A DNA stretch of 19,045 bases from Desulfobacteraceae bacterium (GTDB lineage: Bacteria > Desulfobacterota > Desulfobacteria > Desulfobacterales > Desulfobacteraceae), in the NCBI GenBank assembly GCA_003354055.1, contig PIVQ01000068.1, forward strand, positions 1-19,045, read 5' to 3'. Positions 6,896-13,617 of the stretch are shown here, in pieces. Numbering within the stretch: the first letter of the stretch is position 1; the number at the start of each line of letters is the position of its first letter. Position numbers and translations under genes: made by a program. The notes below the pieces were generated by a model. That model did no database searches. It had not been told where the DNA came from and worked only from the letters and a program-made list of their open reading frames with translations.

Positions 6896-8768
6896 TGGCA
6901 GTCACCTCCTGTTCAGGATAATGGGCGGGAAAGAGAATCTGAAATATGGCTCCCTGTCCCTGGGTGCTTTTCACGCTGATGGTGCCGTTGTAGTCCCGGA
7001 CAATGCCCTGGACAATGGGCAGTCCCAGCCCCAGCCCCTCTCCCATTTCCTTGGTGGTAAAAAAAGAATCAAATATAGTCTCGGTCTGAGCCGGTGCAAT
7101 GCCGGTGCCGTTATCCTCAATCACAAGTCCGACCGTCTCCCGGTCCGAAAAGCTTGAGATCCGGATCTTTCCCCTTTTAATGTCCCCACGGGTTTCCACC
7201 CGCTCGTTCACCGCATCCCTGGCATTGGTCACCAGGTTGAAAATCACCTGTTCCATGCGGTTGTTGTGCGCCAGAATACTGGGAATGTTATCGGAAAGAT
7301 CCAGATCCAGGTCCATGTTCTGAAGGGCAATCTGGCGACCGATAATCTTGTGGACAGCCTGCACACACCCGTTAATTGAAATTACCTCCCTTGCAAAATC
7401 CGCCTTTCTGGAAAAGCTTTTAAGCCTTCCTACAATCTCCGACGCACGGGTCACCTGGGTAGAAATTTCCGTTAATACCATGGCCAGGTCTTCGGGGGTA
7501 ACCATTTGCTTTCGTTCATGCATCATGGTCAGGTATTCGCTGCCCATTTTTATGGCATTCAGGGGCTGGTTGATCTCATGGGCAATGCCGACGGACATTT
7601 TTTCCAGATTTGTCATTTTAGAGGCCTGAATCAACTGGGAATCTTTTTCCACCAGCTCCGTAATATCCGTGGTGGCCACAATGATAACATCCTTGTCCCT
7701 GTACTCTGCCGGAGTTGCATGAATGTTCACAAACAGCGACCCCTTGTCTTTTCTAAAAAAGGTGACCTTGGATGAAATCACAATTGATTCGCCCGGGGGA
7801 TACTCTTTTGCAAAGGCCTGGTTGTCCAGGTTACCCAGGGAAGCCAAGCTCATGCCTATAAGTTCCTCCCTTTCATACCCAAAGGCTTCTGCAGCCTTGG
7901 GATTGGCATCCAGAATTTCAAAACTGCGTTTATGAATCACGAATATGGGGTTGGGGCCGCTGTGAAAGAGGGACCGGTATTTTTTCTGAGACTCCTTGAG
8001 ACTGTCCGTGGAGCTGGCCAACTGGGCGGTCATGCGCATAAAGGAGTTGGTCAGGGTCGCAATTTCATCGTCTCTTTCTCCAAGTTCGCGGGACAGCTGC
8101 GCCATGTCATCTTTGGCCAAAAAATGAAAATTTCCCTGGGTCAGATGATCGGTATACCGGATCAACGAAGTGATCGGCCGGGTAATGTGCAGGGCCAGCC
8201 TGTGGCTTAAAAAGAAAAAAATGAGGGAAACCGCCGATAAAAAACTTAAAAAGACCAGGCGGAGTCTTGCGATCAAATTTTCAATATGTGCCCGGTCCAG
8301 TCCGATCTGCACTGAGCCAATGGTATAAATACCCTCTTTCACCGGCACTACGACATGAAAAACAGAGTGCTCTCCCACACCCATGCTCTGAATCTGTTCT
8401 CCGGTTTCCGTATCTTGCACAGGCACCGGGCCAAACCCCTCGGGAAACCCTGTGGTAAATGTATGGGCCAGGATATTGTTTGTCTTGTCCGTGATCAGCA
8501 GGTAAACCACCACTTTTTTACGGTTTCCCAGACGGGCATCATAGGCAAGTGCCGTGAGCTCCGCCCGATTTTTTGTCAGAATAAAAACCCGTGAGCTGTC
8601 AGCCACACTCTGGGCAATACCCACCCCCCGTGTTTTAAGTTCACTGGTCAGGGAGGCAAATAAAAGTGCACGGGTAAACAGGGCAATCAAAACACTGACG
8701 ATCAGGGTAAATCCCAGACAGGAGATGAAAATCTTATTTTTAAGCGTCAGTTCGTTAAAGACCTTCAT
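6876..8768 (-). CDS. Membrane-bound PAS sensor histidine kinase
   Basis: A 630-residue kinase. Layout: transmembrane helix about 12-35; a periplasmic sensor segment of about 130 residues; second transmembrane helix about 168-189; HAMP about 190-250; PAS about 262-375 (FEILDANPKAAEAFGYEREE); HisKA with phosphorylatable H397 in SVGIAHEINQPLNAIK; and HATPase with N box NLVTNARDAV at 511-520, G1 EDNGTGIAP at 551-559, an F box around FDSFFTTKEMG and G2 GLGLGLPIV. All catalytic residues are present. The H-E-I-N-Q-P-L motif is typical of the NtrB/DctB-like HPK4 group. It starts in an ATGA overlap with the lipoprotein gene and overlaps the response-regulator gene by 20 nt, so the partners are clear. 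The periplasmic segment could receive either a direct ligand or the ligand-loaded lipoprotein encoded just upstream. Confidence 0.92.
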   Translation of the reverse strand: MKVFNELTLKNKIFISCLGFTLIVSVLIALFTRALLFASLTSELKTRGVGIAQSVADSSRVFILTKNRAELTALAYDARLGNRKKVVVYLLITDKTNNILAHTFTTGFPEGFGPVPVQDTETGEQIQSMGVGEHSVFHVVVPVKEGIYTIGSVQIGLDRAHIENLIARLRLVFLSFLSAVSLIFFFLSHRLALHITRPITSLIRYTDHLTQGNFHFLAKDDMAQLSRELGERDDEIATLTNSFMRMTAQLASSTDSLKESQKKYRSLFHSGPNPIFVIHKRSFEILDANPKAAEAFGYEREELIGMSLASLGNLDNQAFAKEYPPGESIVISSKVTFFRKDKGSLFVNIHATPAEYRDKDVIIVATTDITELVEKDSQLIQASKMTNLEKMSVGIAHEINQPLNAIKMGSEYLTMMHERKQMVTPEDLAMVLTEISTQVTRASEIVGRLKSFSRKADFAREVISINGCVQAVHKIIGRQIALQNMDLDLDLSDNIPSILAHNNRMEQVIFNLVTNARDAVNERVETRGDIKRGKIRISSFSDRETVGLVIEDNGTGIAPAQTETIFDSFFTTKEMGEGLGLGLPIVQGIVRDYNGTISVKSTQGQGAIFQILFPAHYPEQEVTANENFSD

Positions 8769-9961
8769 TGGATGCGTACCAGACTGCCGTTATGAATTTT
8801 TGTAAAATAGACCTGTTCCAGCCCTTGATAATCGCCTTTTCCAAAGGAAAGGGGGTTGGCAATTCCCAGATCAAAATTCCGAATGGATTCAATGGCAGTA
8901 AGAAACCGTCCCCGGGTAATATCCCTGCCCGCTCTTTCCAGGGCTTCGGCCAGAATCCTTGCGTTGATATAACCTTCCAGCCCCACAAAACTTGGGCTGG
9001 CACCGGGATAGTATTCTTTTAAATGCCGGGTATATCCCTGAATACCGGGTAAGTCGTCTCCTGTCGGAGGCGGAACGACCTGGGTCACCACCACCCCCTC
9101 ACCTATTCTGCCAAGTCTCCTTGCAAGTTCCGTGGATCCCACAAAAGAGACATTGTAAAAAAGGGGAGAGAAATTCAGCTCTTTGGCAAGACGAATAAAC
9201 CTGGCACAGGAGTCATAGGTGCCGATCATAACCACGGCCTGGGCATCTGACAGGATAATTTTTTCAAGACCATCCTCCACATCAAGGGTGCCCCGGACGT
9301 AGGTCCCTTTTGCCACAGGCTTAAGCCCGTATTGTTTCAGGGCAATTTCGGCCCCCCTGAGACCATCAAATCCATACTCGTCATATTGGTAGAAGACCGC
9401 CACCCGGTCTATACCTCTTTTTTGCACCATCAATTCCACAGCAGCTTGAATTTCCTGATAATAGGAGGCTCTCACATTGATCAACAGCGGATTCACGGGT
9501 TCCCGCAGGCGATGAGCGCCGGTAAACATGCCAAGCAAAGGAATCCGGGCCTCATTGATCAGGGGAATAATGCGAACGGTGGTAGGGGTGCCCACATAAG
9601 AAAACAGACAAAAGACCTGTTCTTCCAGAATCAGTTGCTGGGTATTGAACAGGCACCGGGTGGGATCGTATCCGTCATCCAGAGCAATAAGTTTGATTTT
9701 CCTGCCGTGGATGCCGCCTTGGTCATTAATGAAATTGATATAGGACATGGCCCCCTGAAGCATCTGAGTGCCTAAATATCCGGCATGGCCGCCCAGGGCC
9801 AGGGATGAGCCGATACGGATCTCGGTCTCTGAAATCCCAGTGCGGTTTTCCTTTGGGGATATGGAGGGTTTACCTGTATCACAGCCGATGAGACACAGGC
9901 TAAGTGCCAGTAAACAAACCGGCAAAACCACCTTCAAAAGTTGCTTAACCCTGTTTTTCAT
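8765..9961 (-). CDS. ABC-type amino-acid-binding lipoprotein (Peripla_BP_6), probable sensor subunit
   Basis: A 398-residue periplasmic binding protein of the Leu/Ile/Val-receptor type (PF13458). The lipoprotein signal has hydrophobic residues 11-26 and lipobox LIGC, with C27 as the modified residue. Aspartate follows at +2, which in Escherichia coli keeps lipoproteins in the inner membrane. The mature part starts ISETEIRIGSSLALGGHAGY, and the segments INFINDQGGIHGRKIKLIAL and DDGYDP are classic for the family. No permease or ATPase gene is present. Instead, the stop codon overlaps the kinase start (ATGA), so the simplest role is ligand capture for the kinase rather than import. The ligand is probably an amino acid or related carboxylate, but this is inferred from the family only. 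A GGGGAG lies roughly 10 nt before the ATG, and a sigma-70 promoter lies at 10002-10030. Confidence 0.88.
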   Translation of the reverse strand: MKNRVKQLLKVVLPVCLLALSLCLIGCDTGKPSISPKENRTGISETEIRIGSSLALGGHAGYLGTQMLQGAMSYINFINDQGGIHGRKIKLIALDDGYDPTRCLFNTQQLILEEQVFCLFSYVGTPTTVRIIPLINEARIPLLGMFTGAHRLREPVNPLLINVRASYYQEIQAAVELMVQKRGIDRVAVFYQYDEYGFDGLRGAEIALKQYGLKPVAKGTYVRGTLDVEDGLEKIILSDAQAVVMIGTYDSCARFIRLAKELNFSPLFYNVSFVGSTELARRLGRIGEGVVVTQVVPPPTGDDLPGIQGYTRHLKEYYPGASPSFVGLEGYINARILAEALERAGRDITRGRFLTAIESIRNFDLGIANPLSFGKGDYQGLEQVYFTKIHNGSLVRIQ

Positions 9962-9988
9962 TCTTGTTCTATACTCCCCGGCATTGGA

Positions 9989-10000
9989 ACCCTAAAGGGT
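9989..10000. promoter_or_regulatory. Palindrome at the signalling-operon transcription start
   Basis: ACCCT-AA-AGGGT is a perfect 5-bp inverted repeat just downstream of the predicted -10 element, at about the expected start of transcription. Its position would suit a repressor operator. The binding protein is unknown, and the length allows chance occurrence. Confidence 0.35.
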
Positions 10001-10001
10001 G

Positions 10002-10030
10002 ACAATAAAATAGCAGGGCTTGAATGTCAA
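10002..10030 (-). promoter_or_regulatory. Sigma-70-type promoter of the lipoprotein-kinase-regulator operon
   Basis: On the minus strand a perfect -35 TTGACA (10025-10030) is followed after 17 bp by TATTGT (10002-10007, four of six consensus bases). The expected start is near 9995, about 35 nt upstream of the lipoprotein ATG. Spacing and position are ideal, and the -10 is moderate, which fits a promoter open to regulation. Confidence 0.6.
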
Positions 10031-10145
10031 ACAGAAGCCCGGTACACATTAGCAATCTATTTTTGAGAAATCCTGAAACAAAATTTAATCCTCAGCTTTC
10101 ATTCCCAATATCTCAGAGTGTGTGAAATATGTTATCTTTTGTAGA

Positions 10146-10164
10146 AGGGAGGTGACCTTTCCCT
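10146..10164. repeat. Imperfect hairpin in the divergent region
   Basis: AGGGAGGT, one G, then ACCTTTCCCT forms a stem with a two-base bulge. It sits about 140 bp upstream of the signalling-operon promoter and is not followed by a T-run on either strand, so it is not a standard terminator. Function unknown. Confidence 0.3.
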
Positions 10165-10233
10165 GAAGTTCAAATAGGTTTGGAATGATCCGGGCTGTAG
10201 AATTTCCGGCAGGTCCGTTTCACATCATTACAC

Positions 10234-10250
10234 TGTAATATTGTGTTACA
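10234..10250. promoter_or_regulatory. Distal upstream activator site of tctBAC
   Basis: TGTAATATTGTGTTACA is a 17-bp inverted repeat with 7-bp arms, a 3-bp centre and one arm mismatch. Its centre (10242) is 91 bp upstream of the centre of the matching site at 10325-10341. It matches the consensus TGTAAYR-N3-YGTTACA derived from the four sites in this window. The likely binder is the AcoR-like activator encoded at 13618-15540. Confidence 0.65.
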
Positions 10251-10324
10251 GAAAACCATAAAGTGAATAATTTTTAATAATATTAAGGGGTTAAATTTAA
10301 CATAGATTTTTAGCCAAAGCACGC

Positions 10325-10341
10325 TGTAACGCTTCGTTACA
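10325..10341. promoter_or_regulatory. Proximal upstream activator site of tctBAC
   Basis: TGTAACGCTTCGTTACA is a perfect inverted repeat of 7-bp arms around CTT. The centre at 10333 is 88 bp upstream of the GG of the sigma-54 promoter, near -113 from the predicted start, which is a normal enhancer distance for a sigma-54 activator. It is the best-formed of the four related sites. Confidence 0.75.
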
Positions 10342-10350
10342 AATCTCAAT

Positions 10351-10362
10351 TCAAATATTTGA
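10351..10362. repeat. 12-bp perfect palindrome
   Basis: TCAAATATTTGA is self-complementary and lies between the proximal activator site and the sigma-54 promoter. This is where a DNA-bending or additional regulatory protein could act. AT-rich palindromes of this size can arise by chance. Confidence 0.3.
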
Positions 10363-10370
10363 GGCTAAAA

Positions 10371-10399
10371 TCTTATAAATACTTGTTTTTATTATAAGA
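10371..10399. repeat. 8-bp inverted repeat with 13-nt spacer upstream of the sigma-54 promoter
   Basis: TCTTATAA (10371-10378) and TTATAAGA (10392-10399) are perfect inverted copies about 20 bp upstream of the -24 element. They could be an operator or an AT-rich bending region between enhancer and promoter. No counterpart is present at the ridA promoter. Confidence 0.35.
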
Positions 10400-10419
10400 A
10401 AAGTCGCGATCAATAGCTT

Positions 10420-10435
10420 TGGCACGGCAAGTGCA
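10420..10435 (+). promoter_or_regulatory. Sigma-54 (-24/-12) promoter of tctBAC
   Basis: TGGCAC, five bases, then GTGCA. The GG at 10421-10422 and the GC at 10433-10434 are exactly 12 bp apart, as the RpoN consensus (TGGCAC-N5-TTGCW) requires. The predicted start is near 10446, 18 nt before the tctB ATG. Two activator-type inverted repeats lie upstream. Confidence 0.85.
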
Positions 10436-10463
10436 ATATAGAATCCAAACGAAAGGACAAATA

Positions 10464-10931
10464 ATGAACAGACGTAAAATTGATGTGGGACTGTCATCGA
10501 TACTGATAATCGTTTCGATGATCATACTCACAAATGACAACTTGACCAAAGGCGGCATGGAGACAGAGCTTGGCTCAATGTTTCTACCACGGCTCGTAGC
10601 GGTATGCATCATCCTTTTCTCCGGGACTCTCGGGGCCCAGGCCCTTGTCAAACTGCGAAAGGGAAAAGAACTGGAGATCACTGAGTCTATTGACACCACA
10701 GGCTTTGTGGGAGTCGGCATCTATTTTTTGATTTTCATTCTCTACTGGTTGGCCGTTCCCCACTTAGGCTTCCTGGTTGCGACCCCCTTCACCGTATTTG
10801 CCGTTGCATACCTGCTTGGTGGAAGAAGTTGGATCCCCATGATTGCCATCTCGATCACGACCCCTGTGCTTATCTTCTACGGTTGCAGCCAATACCTACG
10901 CGTATTTCTGCCGACGTGGTCCTTGTCATAA
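10464..10931 (+). CDS. tctB: TTT transporter small membrane subunit TctB
   Basis: The small integral membrane component of a tripartite tricarboxylate transporter, 155 residues. It has the four hydrophobic segments of the family: about residues 8-23, 40-57, 79-98 and 106-142 (the last covering two helices). Short polar loops such as KLRKGKELEITESID lie between them. The frame is open further upstream with a TTG at 10419, but that codon lies in the -24 promoter element. I chose the ATG at 10464, which follows GAAAGGA by 6 nt. tctA begins 12 bp downstream. TctB sequences are poorly conserved in general; this call rests on size, topology and position before tctA. Regulation is expected through the sigma-54 promoter at 10420-10435. 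Confidence 0.88.
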   Translation: MNRRKIDVGLSSILIIVSMIILTNDNLTKGGMETELGSMFLPRLVAVCIILFSGTLGAQALVKLRKGKELEITESIDTTGFVGVGIYFLIFILYWLAVPHLGFLVATPFTVFAVAYLLGGRSWIPMIAISITTPVLIFYGCSQYLRVFLPTWSLS

Positions 10932-10943
10932 TGGAGGCTGACA

Positions 10944-12494
10944 ATGTTTGATAATATTATCCAAGGCTTTTCAACCGTATTTGCTGTTGGCCCCATTCTC
11001 GGGATTATCGTTGGCGTCATCGTCGGCATTGTTTTTGGGGCCATTCCCGGCATTTCTGCGATCATGGCCATCGCCATCATGCTCCCACTCACCTTTTACG
11101 TTGACCCGGTCATCGGCATCACCATGCTACTTGCCGTGTACAAGGCCGGCATCTATGGCGGTTCCATCTCCGCAATTCTCATCAACACGCCTGGTGCGGC
11201 AGCAGCTTTTCTCACCGCACAGGATGGTCACGCTCTCACCAAAAAGGGCAAATCCGGTAAAGCCCTTTGTATGTCGCTCTATGCCTCTGTGACCGGTGAG
11301 ATGTTAAGCACCTTAGTGCTCATCTTCGTTGCGGCCCCAATTTCTCTCATCTCCCTTAAAGCCGGGCCGATCGAACGCGTCTACCTGTTGATGTTCGCCT
11401 TTACAGTCATCGGTTCCATTACAGGTGAATCCATTGCCCGGGGGCTTTTATCCACCTGCCTCGGTATGCTTTTTGCGACGGTGGGCATGTCCGCCATCAC
11501 CGGAGCGACGCGTTTCACATTCGGCATACCCGAACTGATGAGCGGCTTCGCCTTCACACCACTTTTGATTGGGATACTGGTCATGCCTGAAGTTATCATG
11601 GCCATACGGCAGCGCAACAATCCGCAAGAGAATATGCAACTGGTCATTTCCCCCAATCCTGCAGACAACCGCATTAGCTGGAAGGAATATCGATCCGTGC
11701 TTGGAACAATTATCAAGTCCTCCGGTATCGGTACTTTTATCGGTTCACTCCCCGGACTTGGTTCCACTCCTGCAGCCTTCCTTGCCTATGGCGAGGCAAA
11801 ACGGACTGCCAAGAATCCGGAAAAATTCGGTAAAGGTTCAATCCGCGGTATCGCTGCAGCCGAATCTGCAAACAACGCCGTCTGCGGTGCTGCAATGATC
11901 CCGATGCTTACTCTGAGTATTCCCGGAGATGACGTTACCGCACTACTCTTTGGTGCCTTTCTCATCCAGGGAATCACACCGGGCCCGACTATATTTTTTG
12001 AACACACCCAGGTCATTTACGGTATCTTTGCAGGTTTTCTGATCACCGATTTTTTCCTGCTCTTTCTGGCTCGGATTGGATTTAAGTTCTGGACGAAAGT
12101 CGCCTCGGTGCCACGCTATTTCATTTTCCCCTGTGTCACCATCTTCGCCTTTGCCGGAGCATTCACCGCCAACCAGAGCCTCAATGACGTGCTGATGCTG
12201 ATCATATTCACCATGATAGGTTTCAGCATGCGGCTGATTGGTCTTAACCCGGCAGCCTTCCTCATCGGCTTTATCCTGACACCAATGCTCGAACAAAACC
12301 TGGATCAGGCTGTGGCCATAGTCGGTGATGACTACTCCAAATTCTTTACAACTCCTTTTGCCTGGGTTTTCACGGCTTTAGCAGTGATATCGGTCTACTC
12401 GACCTTCAGGCAGAAAAAAAAATCTGCAGAAAAAAATAAACCGGTTGTTCCTGCCGCCGCAAATACCGGCGCGACAGATTCGCATACAGCTTAG
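10944..12494 (+). CDS. tctA: TTT transporter large membrane subunit TctA
   Basis: The large permease subunit of a secondary, binding-protein-dependent tripartite tricarboxylate transporter, 516 residues with about 11-12 hydrophobic helices. Family signatures are clear: GAIPGISAIMAIAIMLPLTF near residues 32-51, then YGGSISAILINTPGAAAAF and LTAQDGHALTKKGKSGKAL. Further on are PGLGSTPAAFLAYGEAKRTA and SANNAVCGAAMIPMLTLSIP followed by GDDVTALLFGAFLIQG. The C-terminus is a polar tail rich in lysine and alanine. A GGAGG lies 7 nt before the ATG, and the gap to tctB is only 12 bp, so the two are co-transcribed. Substrates of the family include citrate and other carboxylates. The nearby oxidoreductase genes suggest an amino- or imino-acid-like carboxylate here, but this is inference. 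Confidence 0.95.
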   Translation: MFDNIIQGFSTVFAVGPILGIIVGVIVGIVFGAIPGISAIMAIAIMLPLTFYVDPVIGITMLLAVYKAGIYGGSISAILINTPGAAAAFLTAQDGHALTKKGKSGKALCMSLYASVTGEMLSTLVLIFVAAPISLISLKAGPIERVYLLMFAFTVIGSITGESIARGLLSTCLGMLFATVGMSAITGATRFTFGIPELMSGFAFTPLLIGILVMPEVIMAIRQRNNPQENMQLVISPNPADNRISWKEYRSVLGTIIKSSGIGTFIGSLPGLGSTPAAFLAYGEAKRTAKNPEKFGKGSIRGIAAAESANNAVCGAAMIPMLTLSIPGDDVTALLFGAFLIQGITPGPTIFFEHTQVIYGIFAGFLITDFFLLFLARIGFKFWTKVASVPRYFIFPCVTIFAFAGAFTANQSLNDVLMLIIFTMIGFSMRLIGLNPAAFLIGFILTPMLEQNLDQAVAIVGDDYSKFFTTPFAWVFTALAVISVYSTFRQKKKSAEKNKPVVPAAANTGATDSHTA

Positions 12495-12558
12495 AACGAG
12501 TGATATTGCCCTTGCAGAATCACACAAACCAAAACGTATTATTTTAGGAGATTAGATT

Positions 12559-13515
12559 ATGATGAAATGGACTAAATCATTGGTAAAATTCGCTGCAGTG
12601 GCTGCAATTATGTTTGTAGCAACGGCCGCGAGCGCCGGCAGTTATCCGAACAAACCGATTACTGTCATCGTTCCCTGGGGGGCAGGCGGTGATTCGGATC
12701 TGACCACGCGTGTCTGGGCCGATGCCATGGAAAAAGAGCTTGATGTACCGGTGGTTGTCATCAACAAAGCCGGTGGCGGCGGCGTAATCGGTACCACCCA
12801 TGTTGTGAATGCCAAGCCCGATGGCTATACGCTGATCAACGCCGGTCTCAGTAACGTGCTGGTAACTCCCAACTTCAGCGAAGTTCCCTACGACTTCAAC
12901 AGCTTTACCCCGGTCGTCAAATTTACCGCTGTTCCTGCCGGCATTATTGTTAAAGCGGACAGCCCCTACCAAACTTTTGACAGCTTCATCGCAGCAGCAA
13001 AAGAAAAAAGGATCACCATGGGGTCTTGGGGTGCAGCTTCTTCCGGCACCATCCTGGCAAAAATCATTGCTGATCAGGCCGGTTTTATGCCGAAATTCGT
13101 TCATGCCAACACCACGGCCAACTCAATGGTATCTGTGATTGGTGGTCATATTGATTCAGCTATCTCCTTCCCCCCCGCTTTTGGCCCCCACGTTAAATCA
13201 GATCGTGCCAAAGCCCTGGTAATCAACGCCAAGATGAATGACTACCCCGACGTACCCACCTTTGCTGATTATGGCATTAATGGGTCCTTCGAGGGATGGT
13301 CCGGTGTATTCGCCCCCAAGGGTGTGCCCGAAGAGGTGGTATCAAGACTGGTCGAAGCCACCAAGAAAATCATGCAGGACCCAAAGGTTCTCAAAGCCTA
13401 TGCCAACATGGGAGCTCTGGTTGATCTTCGCCATGGAGATGACTGGGTTAAAGATCTCTTGGAAACCTATGGCATAATGAAAGAAGCCGCAGCCAAGATG
13501 AAAGCGGAAAAATAA
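12559..13515 (+). CDS. tctC: TTT transporter periplasmic binding protein TctC (Bug family)
   Basis: The extracytoplasmic solute receptor of the TTT system, 318 residues. There is a Sec signal peptide with cleavage expected after ASA at about residue 26. The mature start SYPNKPITVIVPWGAGGDSD, followed by LTTRVWADAMEKEL, is the hallmark of the Bug/TctC family (PF03401). NKAGGGGVIGT and AKPDGYTL correspond to the two conserved ligand-loop segments, and FEGWSGVFAPKGVPEEVV is also typical. In this family the ligand carboxylate is held by backbone and water contacts in these loops, so the ligand cannot be read from the sequence. An AGGAG lies 8 nt before the ATG, 64 bp after tctA. The gene is followed by a strong terminator at 13555-13588. 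Confidence 0.95.
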   Translation: MMKWTKSLVKFAAVAAIMFVATAASAGSYPNKPITVIVPWGAGGDSDLTTRVWADAMEKELDVPVVVINKAGGGGVIGTTHVVNAKPDGYTLINAGLSNVLVTPNFSEVPYDFNSFTPVVKFTAVPAGIIVKADSPYQTFDSFIAAAKEKRITMGSWGAASSGTILAKIIADQAGFMPKFVHANTTANSMVSVIGGHIDSAISFPPAFGPHVKSDRAKALVINAKMNDYPDVPTFADYGINGSFEGWSGVFAPKGVPEEVVSRLVEATKKIMQDPKVLKAYANMGALVDLRHGDDWVKDLLETYGIMKEAAAKMKAEK

Positions 13516-13554
13516 ATCGGTCAGCAACGATCTATTTCCCACCCAAGTGTATAC

Positions 13555-13588
13555 AAAGGCGCAAAGGGATAATCCCTTTGCGCCTTTT
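13555..13588. terminator. Bidirectional intrinsic terminator between tctC and the activator gene
   Basis: AAAGGCGCAAAGGGA (13555-13569), loop TAA, then TCCCTTTGCGCCTTT (13573-13587) forms a perfect 15-bp stem. The plus strand ends in TTTTCTTT. On the minus strand the stem is followed by a weaker T-poor stretch, so termination is likely strongest for tctC. It separates two convergent genes and probably serves both. Confidence 0.88.
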
Positions 13589-13617
13589 CTTTCCCAGAGC
13601 TGTACGGCCTTTCCAGA

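Larger units (their letters stand above)
9962..10463. other. Divergent control region between the signalling operon and tctBAC
   Basis: This 502-bp region has no gene. From left to right it holds a palindrome and sigma-70 promoter for the minus-strand operon (9989-10030), an imperfect hairpin at 10146-10164, two 17-bp activator-type inverted repeats (10234-10250, 10325-10341), a 12-bp palindrome (10351-10362), a long inverted repeat (10371-10399) and a sigma-54 promoter (10420-10435). The individual sites are listed separately. Confidence 0.75.
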
